A stretch of 64,000 nt of DNA from Acidobacteriota bacterium (GTDB lineage: Bacteria; Acidobacteriota; Vicinamibacteria; Vicinamibacterales; SCN-69-37): contig JADYYY010000010.1 in NCBI GenBank assembly GCA_020853395.1, forward strand, positions 1 to 64,000, read 5' to 3'. How positions within the stretch are numbered: position 1 is the first letter of the stretch; the number at the start of each line of letters is the position of its first letter. A program made the translations under genes and the position numbers. Below are positions 1 through 9,053 of the stretch, piece after piece. The notes below the pieces were generated by a model. It ran no database searches and was not told the DNA's origin. It saw only the letters and a program-made list of their open reading frames with translations.

Positions 1-1211
<1,211 letters not shown>

Positions 1212-1301
1212 AGCGGTTGGAACGGAACAAGTTGAGTTGGTGTCGGGAGACGGAACTGAGATACGCGCATCCGGAGAGGAACGCGCCAGTGGTCGACCCG
1301 G

Positions 1302-1329
1302 AGTATACCACGCGGTCGAGGGGCGTCAA
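1302..1329 (-). promoter_or_regulatory. Predicted sigma-70 promoter of rho
   Basis: On the minus strand TTGACG (1329-1324) and TATACT (1307-1302) are separated by 16 bases, and TGG directly precedes the -10 hexamer, which resembles an extended -10. Predicted transcription start is near 1295, leaving a rho leader of about 85 nt. In E. coli the rho leader mediates autoregulation; no such element was traced here. Confidence 0.6.
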
Positions 1330-1338
1330 CGCCCGCCC

Positions 1339-1707
1339 TCAGTACGCGTCGGGAACCTGTCCGATGCCCAGAATGGAACAGGCCACGATCGGCTCGAGGC
1401 CGAGCTGCCTGGCCCGGGCGACGAGGTCCGGGCTCTCCGCGCCGGGGTTCAACCACACGACGCGGATGCCCTTCGCCGCGAGTTGTTCGAGCACGGCGCC
1501 GCCCGCCTGGGGCGGCACGTACATGGTGGCTTCGTCGATCGGGCCGGGGTACTCGAGCACGCTCGCATACGCGCGCTCGCCTTCGATCGACGACGCGTGC
1601 GGGTTGATCGGCACGACGGTGTAGCCACGGTCGCGAAACGCCCGCACGGCCTTGTTGCCGAACTTCAACCGGTCGTTCGACGCGCCGATGACGGCAATCG
1701 TAGGCAT
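1339..1707 (-). CDS. CoA-binding domain protein (YccU-like)
   Basis: A 122-residue single-domain Rossmann protein of the CoA_binding_2 type. The N-terminus MPTIAVIGASNDRLKFGNKA has the nucleotide-binding Gly-rich turn, and the rest alternates strands and helices (VVPINPHAS, IRVVWLNPGAES) as in the CoA-binding half of succinyl-CoA synthetase. The biochemical role of these free-standing proteins is not settled. TACACT lies only five bases upstream of the ATG and no ribosome site is visible, so the mRNA could be leaderless. It lies upstream of rho on the same strand, with the rho promoter just past its stop codon. Confidence 0.85.
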   Translation of the reverse strand: MPTIAVIGASNDRLKFGNKAVRAFRDRGYTVVPINPHASSIEGERAYASVLEYPGPIDEATMYVPPQAGGAVLEQLAAKGIRVVWLNPGAESPDLVARARQLGLEPIVACSILGIGQVPDAY

Positions 1708-1840
1708 GCGCCAGTGTACCGCGCCCGGCGTCGGGCACGGAGTCGTAACGCGCCGTGCAGAACTGAGATCCCGACCTCGGTGCCGGCGCCAGCACGCGTG
1801 TCGAACCATCTCGTTCTGGTGAGTCGCCGGCAACCCGCAC

Positions 1841-1856
1841 GGGCACGTCGCTTGCA
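1841..1856 (+). promoter_or_regulatory. Candidate sigma-54 (-24/-12) promoter before the minor pilin genes
   Basis: GGGCACG-TCGC-TTGCA matches the RpoN consensus TGGCACG-N4-TTGCW at all but the first base, and keeps the diagnostic GG-N10-GC spacing (GG 1842-1843, GC 1854-1855). Transcription would begin around 1867, only about three bases before the pilin ATG, which is unusually short. Sigma-54 control of pilin genes is known in other bacteria, and a GAFTGA-type activator is encoded elsewhere in this window. It may be a chance match. Confidence 0.35.
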
Positions 1857-1869
1857 CGTTGCCGCAGCC

Positions 1870-2436
1870 ATGACACGCGCCTGCCGGGCAGCGAGCGGCG
1901 ACGACGGATTCAGCGCCACGGAAGTGCTGGTCGTCGCGGCCATGGCGATCACGCTCACGGTGTGGACGACCGCGGTGTTCGGATCGACCGCGGCGACCGT
2001 GCAGGGCGATGCCGACATGCAGGTCGTCCACGGACAGGTGAAGTTCGCGAGGGAGACGGCGATCAACCAGCGACGGCTCGTCGAGGTCCGCTTCACGAGC
2101 CCGAACCTGATCGAGGTGATCCGCCACAACCTTCCCAACGGGACGACGGTGATCTCGTCGGCGTACCTCGAACATCACGCGCAGTTCACGGTGTTCGACG
2201 GCGTGCCCGACAGCCCGGACGGATTCGGGCGCACCACGCCGATCGACTTCGGCGGCTCGGCTGCCGTGATGTTCACGGCCGAAGGCACCTTCGTCGACGA
2301 AGACGGCCAGCCCGTCAACGGCACGGTGTTCCTCGGGCAGCCGTCGAGGCCGTTGACCGCCCGCGCCGTGACGGTCTTCGGGCCGACCGCGATGATCCGA
2401 ACCTACCGCTGGAACGGCGCGGCCTGGAGCCGGTAG
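1870..2436 (+). CDS. Type IV prepilin, GspH/FimT-like minor pilin
   Basis: Predicted minor pilin or pseudopilin of 188 residues that initiates or decorates a type IV pilus. The class III leader is clear: a short charged segment ending in G, then FSATE with Glu at mature position 5, then a hydrophobic helix (VLVVAAMAITLTVW). The body (VVHGQVKFARETAINQRRLVEVRF) resembles the GspH/FimT domain, with an early helix carrying R-x-A-I-N and following beta strands. The stop is directly adjacent to the ATG of the next gene. Start chosen at ATG 1870 because it gives a normal short leader; no good ribosome site is visible, so translation may be leaderless from the candidate promoter just upstream. Confidence 0.85.
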   Translation: MTRACRAASGDDGFSATEVLVVAAMAITLTVWTTAVFGSTAATVQGDADMQVVHGQVKFARETAINQRRLVEVRFTSPNLIEVIRHNLPNGTTVISSAYLEHHAQFTVFDGVPDSPDGFGRTTPIDFGGSAAVMFTAEGTFVDEDGQPVNGTVFLGQPSRPLTARAVTVFGPTAMIRTYRWNGAAWSR

Positions 2437-2982
2437 ATGACGCGACGAGCGCGCCCCGGCGCTGACGCCGGCTTCACGCTGATCGAAGTGCTCGTCGCCA
2501 TGGTGCTGACGAGCATCGGCGTGCTCGCGCTCATGGCCGCCACCACCTTGATGGCTCGCAAGATCACGGGCTCGCAGGAGCAGTTCATCGCCAGTCAGCG
2601 GGCGTCCGAAGCGATCGAGAGCGTGTTCAAAGCCCGGGACAACCGCGTGCTCACGTGGGCGCAGATCCGCAACCGCGTCGGCGAGTCCGGCGCCGATGGC
2701 GGCATCTTCTTCGACGGCCCGCGCGACGTGCGCGATCCCGGCGCCGACGGCCTCGTCAACACCACCGATGACGGCGACCTGGCGACCGTGGTGAAGCCCG
2801 GCCCCGATGCCCTGCTCGGCACGGCCGACGACATCACGACGCCACTGTTCGGGTTCACCCGCGAGATCGAGATCCGCAACCTCGGGCCGTCGCTCCGGCG
2901 CGTCCGCGTCATCGTCCGCTATCGCACGGCCGCAGGCCCGGGCCAGTACGTCCTGACGACCTTCCTGTCTTCCTATGCCTGA
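2437..2982 (+). CDS. Type IV prepilin, PilV-like, with acidic Asp/Gly loops
   Basis: Predicted 181-residue minor pilin. The leader ends DAG and is followed by FTLIEVLVAMVLTSIGVLAL, a canonical prepilin peptidase site with Glu5 and a PilV-type helix. Residues roughly 95-130 carry two Asp/Gly-rich loops (DPGADGLVNTTDDGD and PGPDALLGTADD) that resemble calcium-binding turns of thrombospondin-3 or RTX-like proteins; the binding role is inferred from composition only. The gene abuts the FimT-like gene and overlaps the PilW-like gene by eight bases, so the three are probably translated together. Confidence 0.85.
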   Translation: MTRRARPGADAGFTLIEVLVAMVLTSIGVLALMAATTLMARKITGSQEQFIASQRASEAIESVFKARDNRVLTWAQIRNRVGESGADGGIFFDGPRDVRDPGADGLVNTTDDGDLATVVKPGPDALLGTADDITTPLFGFTREIEIRNLGPSLRRVRVIVRYRTAAGPGQYVLTTFLSSYA

Positions 2983-3991
2983 GCGCGACGCTGGATTCAC
3001 CGTCCCGGAAGTGCTGATCGCGTCGCTGCTGAGCATGTTGGTGCTCGGCGCCTCGCTGGCCTCGTTCAACAACGCGATGACCCTGGCCGACACCTCCCGG
3101 ATCGTGTCGGAGACCAACCAGGGCCTGCAGGCCGCCATCAGCGTGATGACCCGCGACTTCATCCAGACCGGCCAGGGCATCCCCCGCGGCGGGGTGCCGA
3201 TCCCGAGCGGCGGCACGGCCGTGCCGATCGTGCGGCCGGCGCCAGCCGGGCCGGCGCAGGCGTTTCCCAGCACGTGGGTGACGATGCCGGCGCTGGCGCC
3301 GGGAGGCGGGTTGGGCCCCAGCGTCCTCGGCGTCACGACCGATGCCGTGACGCTCTTCTACGCCGACCCGACCCTGGCGTTGAACGAATGGCCGCTCGCA
3401 GGGATCGCGGCCGACGGCAGCACCATGACGGTGGACGCGCGCACGCCCATCACGGGCGTGGACGGCATCCAGCCCGGCGACATCATCCTCTTCAGCAACG
3501 CGCTCGGCAACGCGATGCAGATGGTCACGGCCACGAACGGGACGCAGACCGTGACGTTCGCGGCCGCCGACGCGCTCGGCCTCAACCAGCGGGCTGCGCC
3601 GCAGGGCACGCTGATGCAGCTCCAGAGCGCGCCCGGCACGTTCCCGCCCACGACCGCGACACGTCTGCTGATGATCACGTACTACATCGACGCCACGACG
3701 GACCCCGCGCTGCCCAGACTGACGCGGCAGGTGAACGCCGGGCCGCGGCGAGCGATCGCCCTCGGCGCCGAGAACCTGCAGCTCACCTACGACCTGGTGG
3801 ATGGCACGACCAATCCGAGCAACGTCGAGAGCCCGGCCGCGCCGAACAGCGCCAACCAGATTCGCAAGGTCAACCTGTTCCTCGCCGGCCGCTCGCTGGA
3901 CATCAGCGTGCCGACGCGCCAGTTCATCCGCAACTCGATGGCGGTCGGCATCGGCCTGCGGAGCCTGTCGTTCGTCGATCGCTATCGCTAG
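2975..3991 (+). CDS. Type IV prepilin, PilW-like minor pilin
   Basis: A 338-residue prepilin-like protein. RDAGFTVPEVLIASLLSMLV shows the G/F cleavage site, Glu at mature position 5 and the hydrophobic helix; the SETNQGLQAAISVMTRDFIQTGQGI segment is typical of PilW proteins. The central part is Gly/Pro/Ala-rich, and the C-terminal part (KVNLFLAGRSLDISVPTRQFIRNS) is the beta-rich end common in this family. The start overlaps the preceding pilin gene by eight bases. It likely sits in the same pilus-tip or initiation complex as its neighbours. Confidence 0.85.
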   Translation: MPERDAGFTVPEVLIASLLSMLVLGASLASFNNAMTLADTSRIVSETNQGLQAAISVMTRDFIQTGQGIPRGGVPIPSGGTAVPIVRPAPAGPAQAFPSTWVTMPALAPGGGLGPSVLGVTTDAVTLFYADPTLALNEWPLAGIAADGSTMTVDARTPITGVDGIQPGDIILFSNALGNAMQMVTATNGTQTVTFAAADALGLNQRAAPQGTLMQLQSAPGTFPPTTATRLLMITYYIDATTDPALPRLTRQVNAGPRRAIALGAENLQLTYDLVDGTTNPSNVESPAAPNSANQIRKVNLFLAGRSLDISVPTRQFIRNSMAVGIGLRSLSFVDRYR

Positions 3992-4016
3992 CCCGTGTCG
4001 ACCCTGACGGAGATGC

Positions 4017-6509
4017 ATGACGATGCCCCGGAACGATGATCGCGGCAGTGCGCTGGTGAGCACGATGATCGTGCTCGTGCTGCTCGCCGGCCTCACCGCC
4101 GGCATGACGGCCATCGTCGTCTCGGACACACGCGTGCGCGCGCTGGACAGCACGCGGACGCAGGCGTTCTACGCCTCGCACGCGGGGCTCGAGCAGCTCA
4201 CGGCCGATCTCGGCGACCTGTTCAGCGGGAACTTCGCGCCGACGGCGGCCCAGATCAACGCGTTGACGCTGAACCCGCCAGATCTCGGCGTCGCCTGGCA
4301 GGAGCCCGGCGGGGGCAACGGCTACCGGATCACCTTCCCGGCCGGTGCCGGCGGCAATCCGGCCGCGGCCACGATGACGGTCATGTCCGGCCCGTTCCAG
4401 GGATTGATCGGCTTGGCGACGCCGTACCGGCTCAGCTCCACCGCGCGGCTGCCGGACCGGTCGGAAGCGACGCTGACGCGCACGCTGCAGACGGTGGCGA
4501 TCCCGGTGTTCCAGTTCGGCATCTTCTCGGAGAACGACCTCAGCTTCTTCGCCGGCCCGAACTTCAACTTCGGTGGCCGCGTCCATACGAACGCGAACCT
4601 GTTCGTGGCCGAAGGCAACGGCAACACGCTGACGCTCGCCGACCGCGTCACCGCCGTCGGCGAGATCGTCCGGACGCACCTGTCGAACGGCTGGGCCACG
4701 AGCGTCAACTACACGGGCAACGTCAGCGTCATCCGGGCGCCCGGCGTCTTCCGGAACCTGGCCGCGAACGAAGGCAGCCTGGTCGGCACGATCGGCACCG
4801 CGCGCAACGAGCCGACCTGGACGAACCTGTCGACCGGCACCTACAACCACAACATCGCGACGGGCAACACGGGCGCCAAGCGTCTCGACCTGCCGGTCGT
4901 CAACTTCGGCGCGCAGCCGATCGATCTGATCCGGCGGCCGCTGCCGGGCGAGAACGTGGACGCGCCGCTCGTGTTGCAGGAGCGGTTCTTCTCGCTCGCG
5001 AGCCTCCGCATTCTCTTGAGCGACGCGGCCGCCGACATCAACGGGCTGCCTGGCGTCAGCGCACAGCCGCCGCTGGCGCTCGGCATCGCGGAGCCCGGCG
5101 GTTACGTCGGCGTCCCGTTCGCCGAATCGCCGGGGCCGGGCGGCGGCGGCAACCAGACCGGCGTGCGGACCCCGGCCAACACGCCGGTCCTCGGCGGCTT
5201 CCTGAAGATCGAACGGCAGGGCCCGGCTGGCGTCTGGACCGACGTCACGCTCGAGATCCTGAATCTCGGGATCGCGGGACGGCAATGGGTGGACACGGCC
5301 GGCGCCCCTGCCGGCTGCGCCGAGATCAGCCCGACCGCCGTGATTCGGCTCCAGCGCATGCGCGATCTCAACGCCTGCGCGACGGCGGCACAGCAGAACA
5401 GCGCCTTCAACTACAGCCCCAACATCCTCTACGACGCGCGCGAAGCGATGCAGCGCGATGGCCTCACGGCGGCTGATCCGGTGCGGTTCGGCGGCATCAT
5501 CGCCTACGTCGAGATCGATGCGCGGAACCTGTCGCGCTGGTTCCAGGGCGCCATCGGCACGACCGGCAACCAGGCGCTCAACGTGAACGGCTACACGGTG
5601 TACTTCTCGGACCGGCGCGGCAACCGCAATGCCGCGAACGCCGAAACGGGCGAGTACGGCTTCGAGGATCTCGTCAATCCTGCGTCCGGGACCGGCGCGA
5701 TCAACAACGTGCTCGACACCGGCGAGGACTTCAATGGCAACGGACAGCTCGAGAGCTACGGCGCGACGCCCCGCGCGCCCGCGGCTGTGCCGGGCGGCGC
5801 GCCGATGCCGTGGGGCAATCTCTCGTGGCCGCTCGCGGCCGCGGCGCGGCCCTGGACGTCGGTCGATCCCGGCGGCGCCGTCGGGCAGGCCGAGGAGGCG
5901 CTCATCGCGCGGCGCAATCCACCGATCTTCTTCAGACGCGCGCTGAAGCTGACCAACGGCCGGCTGGGCAACCTGGTCGCCCCAGGGCTCACGATCGCCT
6001 CCGAGAACCCGGTCTACGTACAGGGCGACTGGAACGCCAACGGCGCCTTCGGCAATCCGCACGTGGCCACGGCGGTGATCGCCGATGCCGTCACGCTGCT
6101 CTCCAATGCCTGGAACGACCGCACGTCGGTCACCAACGCGCACAGCATGACGAACCGCGACGCGGTGACCACGTGGTATCGGCTGGCGGTGATCGCCGGC
6201 AAGGGCATCTCCTTCCCGCAACCGGCCGGCACCGTGCAGGACTTCGGCACCGACGGCGGCGCTCACAACTTCCTGCGGTACCTGGAAGACTGGTCGGATC
6301 AGACCTTGAACTTCCGGGGGTCGATCGTGAGCCTGTACACGAGCCGGCAGGGGAACGGTACCTACAAGTGCTGCGTCACCGTGTACTCGCCGCCGACACG
6401 CGGCTACAACTTCGACACGGATTTCCTGACGCCGGCGCTCCTGCCGCCGCGGACGCCGATGTTCCGCGACGTCAACACGACGGGGTTCGCTCAGATCATC
6501 CGGCCGTGA
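4017..6509 (+). CDS. Large PilX-like pilus assembly protein (830 residues)
   Basis: Residues 1-70 look like a PilX N-terminal domain: RGSALVSTMIVLVLLAGLTA, then AFYASHAGLEQLTADLG. As in PilX and GspK, there is no Glu at mature position 5. PilX proteins are usually about 170-200 residues, so the remaining 760 residues are an unusual extension. That part contains FNFGGRVHTNANLFVAEGNG and other Asn/Gly-rich beta-type segments, resembling DUF4900-like pilus-associated proteins, plus cysteines near AGCAEI, NACATA and KCC. It closes the minor pilin operon, where a PilY1 adhesin is often found; no PilY1 is seen here. A GGAG lies five bases before ATG 4017; ATG 4023 is an alternative. The 3' end overlaps the convergent glcD-like gene by 14 bases. 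Confidence 0.75.
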   Translation: MTMPRNDDRGSALVSTMIVLVLLAGLTAGMTAIVVSDTRVRALDSTRTQAFYASHAGLEQLTADLGDLFSGNFAPTAAQINALTLNPPDLGVAWQEPGGGNGYRITFPAGAGGNPAAATMTVMSGPFQGLIGLATPYRLSSTARLPDRSEATLTRTLQTVAIPVFQFGIFSENDLSFFAGPNFNFGGRVHTNANLFVAEGNGNTLTLADRVTAVGEIVRTHLSNGWATSVNYTGNVSVIRAPGVFRNLAANEGSLVGTIGTARNEPTWTNLSTGTYNHNIATGNTGAKRLDLPVVNFGAQPIDLIRRPLPGENVDAPLVLQERFFSLASLRILLSDAAADINGLPGVSAQPPLALGIAEPGGYVGVPFAESPGPGGGGNQTGVRTPANTPVLGGFLKIERQGPAGVWTDVTLEILNLGIAGRQWVDTAGAPAGCAEISPTAVIRLQRMRDLNACATAAQQNSAFNYSPNILYDAREAMQRDGLTAADPVRFGGIIAYVEIDARNLSRWFQGAIGTTGNQALNVNGYTVYFSDRRGNRNAANAETGEYGFEDLVNPASGTGAINNVLDTGEDFNGNGQLESYGATPRAPAAVPGGAPMPWGNLSWPLAAAARPWTSVDPGGAVGQAEEALIARRNPPIFFRRALKLTNGRLGNLVAPGLTIASENPVYVQGDWNANGAFGNPHVATAVIADAVTLLSNAWNDRTSVTNAHSMTNRDAVTTWYRLAVIAGKGISFPQPAGTVQDFGTDGGAHNFLRYLEDWSDQTLNFRGSIVSLYTSRQGNGTYKCCVTVYSPPTRGYNFDTDFLTPALLPPRTPMFRDVNTTGFAQIIRP

Positions 6510-7959
6510 CCCGGCCGTCGGGCGCGGGCGGGCCGTCGTCCGGGAAGATCTTGCCGGGATTGAGGATGCCGCGCGGATCGAACGCCTGCTTGACGCGCTG
6601 CATCAGCGCGATCGTCTCCGGCGTCAGCGCGAGCGGAAGGTACGGCGCCTTGGTGAACCCGATCCCATGTTCCCCGCTGATGGCGCCCTCGAGCGCGACG
6701 ACTCGTCTGAACAGCTCGCCTTCCGCCTCGCGCGCGCGGCCGAGCGCCCCGGGGTCGCCGGCCGGCACCATGATGTTGACGTGGATGTTCCCGTCGCCGA
6801 CGTGCCCGAAACACGGGATACGCAGGCGGAACCGGCGGGCCAGCGCGTCCACCGCCTCCAGGAGCTCGGGCACGCGCGCCTTGGGCACGACGATGTCGTT
6901 GTTCAGCTTGGTCGGCGCGATCGTCTTCAGCGCGGGCGAGATCTCGCGGCGCACGCGCCACAGCTCCTGACGCTCATCGTCGGTCGCGGCGCGCTGCAGG
7001 TCCAGGGCGCCTGCCGCGACGCAGGCGTGCGCCACGCGATCCGCTTCGGCCGCAACCTGCTCGGCGAGCCCGTCTACTTCGATCAGCAGCAGCGCGCCGG
7101 CGCCGGCCGGCGCCAGCCGCGCGCCCGTCGCCGCCGCCACCGCGTCGAGCGACTCGCGATCGATCAGCTCCAACGTCGCGGGCACGACGCGCGCGGCGAT
7201 CATCCCCATGACGGCATCGACCGCCGCCCGCACGCTCTCGAACACGACGCGCAGCGTCACCGCCACCGGCGGCTTCGGCACGAGCCGGAGGATCACCTTC
7301 GTGACGATGGCCAGCGTGCCCTCGGAACCGACGAGCAGTTGCGTGAGATCGTAGCCGACGACGTTCTTCACCACCTTGCCGCCGGTCTGCACGATCTCGC
7401 CCGTGGGCAGGACGGCTTCGAGACCGAGCACGTACTGTCTCGTCACGCCGTACTTGAACGCCCGAGGCCCGCCGGCGCACTCGGCGACGTTGCCGCCGAT
7501 TGCGGAGCGGCCGAGGCTCGCCGGATCCGGCGGGTAGAACAACCCCACCTGTTCGACGGCCTGCTGCAAATCGCCGGTGATGACGTTCGGCTCGACGACG
7601 GCGAGCAGATTCGGCGCGTCGATCTCGAGGATCCGGTTCAACCGTTCCAGGCTGAGGACCACCCCGCCGTGGACCGGCACGGCACCGCCGGTGAACCCGG
7701 TGCCGCCGCCGCGCGGGACGAGCGGCGTCCACGTGTCGTGGCACAGACGCGCGATCGCGGCGATCTCGACGGCGGTCCCTGGCGCCACGACGACATCGGG
7801 CAGCGCGCCGCGCTGCAACGCATCCGTGCCGTAGAGCTCGCGGGTGCGGAGATCCGTGTGGACGTGAGCCGGGCCGACGATGGCGACGAGACGTTCCACG
7901 ATGTCCGCGCGGCCGGCGGCGCCGCGCTCGTGAACGGCCCCATCCGACGCGAACGTCAC
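6496..7959 (-). CDS. glcD: FAD-linked oxidase, GlcD-like (glycolate or D-lactate dehydrogenase subunit)
   Basis: A 487-residue flavoprotein predicted to oxidise a 2-hydroxyacid such as glycolate or D-lactate. The PCMH-type FAD-binding domain is seen in LVPRGGGTGFTGGAVP, PPDPASLGRSAIGGNVAECAGG and KYGVTRQYVLGLEAVLPTGE. The C-terminal FAD-oxidase domain carries FGHVGDGNIHVNI and ISGEHGIGFTK, as in GlcD. No GlcE or GlcF partner is adjacent, so it may be a single-subunit D-lactate dehydrogenase-like enzyme; the substrate cannot be told from sequence. It starts at GTG 7959, overlapping the coaD stop by four bases, and is the last gene of the recG-rsmD-coaD unit. Confidence 0.85.
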   Translation of the reverse strand: MTFASDGAVHERGAAGRADIVERLVAIVGPAHVHTDLRTRELYGTDALQRGALPDVVVAPGTAVEIAAIARLCHDTWTPLVPRGGGTGFTGGAVPVHGGVVLSLERLNRILEIDAPNLLAVVEPNVITGDLQQAVEQVGLFYPPDPASLGRSAIGGNVAECAGGPRAFKYGVTRQYVLGLEAVLPTGEIVQTGGKVVKNVVGYDLTQLLVGSEGTLAIVTKVILRLVPKPPVAVTLRVVFESVRAAVDAVMGMIAARVVPATLELIDRESLDAVAAATGARLAPAGAGALLLIEVDGLAEQVAAEADRVAHACVAAGALDLQRAATDDERQELWRVRREISPALKTIAPTKLNNDIVVPKARVPELLEAVDALARRFRLRIPCFGHVGDGNIHVNIMVPAGDPGALGRAREAEGELFRRVVALEGAISGEHGIGFTKAPYLPLALTPETIALMQRVKQAFDPRGILNPGKIFPDDGPPAPDGRVTAG

Positions 7960-8474
7960 GTCGTCACCGAATACGGCAGTCCTCGGCGCGCCGCGAGCGC
8001 GCGGGCCACGGCCGGCGGCACCAGGCCGTCGACGCTGCCACCCATCATGGCGACGTCCTTGATGAGCCGCGAGCTGATGAACGACACGCCAGGCAGCGGC
8101 ACGAGGAACACCGTTTCACAGTCTGCGTTGAGATGGCGGTTCATCATCGCCATCTGCGATTCGTCGGCGAGCTCCGAGGACGTGCGCAGCCCGCGCACGA
8201 CCGCCACGGCACCGACGTGCCGCACGTACTGCGCGAGCAGGCCGTCGAACGCCTCGACGCGAACGTTCGAGACGTCGGATCGGGCCGCCAGCACTTCTCG
8301 GGTCAGCGCGACACGCGCATCGGCCGTGAACCACGGCGTCTTCGCGGTGTTCGCCAGCACCGCCACGACGATCTCGTCGAAGAGCCTGGCCGCGCGCGCG
8401 ATCATGTCCACGTGGCCGTTGGTCAGCGGATCGAACGACCCCGGGCAGACGGCGAGACGGTGAACGCGGGTCAT
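7956..8474 (-). CDS. coaD: Phosphopantetheine adenylyltransferase
   Basis: Fourth step of coenzyme A synthesis: ATP plus 4'-phosphopantetheine gives dephospho-CoA. At 172 residues it has a normal length for the family. Seen: the nucleotidyltransferase signature AVCPGSFDPLTNGHVD at the N-terminus (TNGH motif), the conserved VVRGLRTSSE loop near residue 90, and the C-terminal PGVSFISSRLIK motif. It overlaps the upstream rsmD stop by four bases (ATGA), the common rsmD-coaD pairing, and overlaps the downstream glcD-like start by four. Confidence 0.96.
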   Translation of the reverse strand: MTRVHRLAVCPGSFDPLTNGHVDMIARAARLFDEIVVAVLANTAKTPWFTADARVALTREVLAARSDVSNVRVEAFDGLLAQYVRHVGAVAVVRGLRTSSELADESQMAMMNRHLNADCETVFLVPLPGVSFISSRLIKDVAMMGGSVDGLVPPAVARALAARRGLPYSVTT

Positions 8475-9052
8475 CGGGGGACCGAGACCTCCATCGTATC
8501 AGCCGAGCCGCCGAGCGCGTACAGCGTGAGCGCGCTGTCGCCGGCCTCGAGCGTCCGTTGCCTGATGAGCGACGCGGCGGCCGCTGGGGCGCCACGGCGA
8601 CGGCTGTGTTCGAGCACGACGACGCCCTCCGGGGCGAGGAGCCGCCCGGCGTCGGCCAGCCCGCCGTCCAGGTCGGCGAAATCGTAGGGCGGATCGAGGA
8701 AGATGACGTCGAACGGTCCGAGGACGGCGGCGCCGCGTGTGGCGGCGCGGTGCAGCGTGTCCTGAATCACGCGCGAGCCCTGCGCCGCCCCGCACGCGTC
8801 GATGTTCGCGCAGAGCGCCGCCGCCGCGCGCCGGTCGGCCTCGACGAACGTCACGTGCGACGCGCCGCGGCTGATCGCTTCGAGCCCCACGGCGCCCGTC
8901 CCGGCGAAGGCATCGAGCACGCGCGCGCCGTCCATGCGATCGCGCAGCACGTTGAAGAGCGTCTCCCGCAGCCGGTCGCTCGTCGGACGCACGCCGGGGC
9001 CAACCGGCGCGCGCAGCCGCCGTCCCTTCAGCCGGCCGGCGATGATGCGCAT
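8471..9052 (-). CDS. rsmD: 16S rRNA (guanine966-N2)-methyltransferase RsmD
   Basis: Methylates G966 of 16S rRNA. The 193-residue frame opens with MRIIAGRLKGRRLRAP, a family hallmark, then has the SAM-binding motif DAFAGTGAVGLEAISRGA and the catalytic DPPY motif (VIFLDPPYDFADL). ATG 9052 lies one base past the recG stop, which gives the normal family N-terminus. It is translationally coupled to coaD. Confidence 0.95.
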   Translation of the reverse strand: MRIIAGRLKGRRLRAPVGPGVRPTSDRLRETLFNVLRDRMDGARVLDAFAGTGAVGLEAISRGASHVTFVEADRRAAAALCANIDACGAAQGSRVIQDTLHRAATRGAAVLGPFDVIFLDPPYDFADLDGGLADAGRLLAPEGVVVLEHSRRRGAPAAAASLIRQRTLEAGDSALTLYALGGSADTMEVSVPR

Positions 9053-9053
9053 C

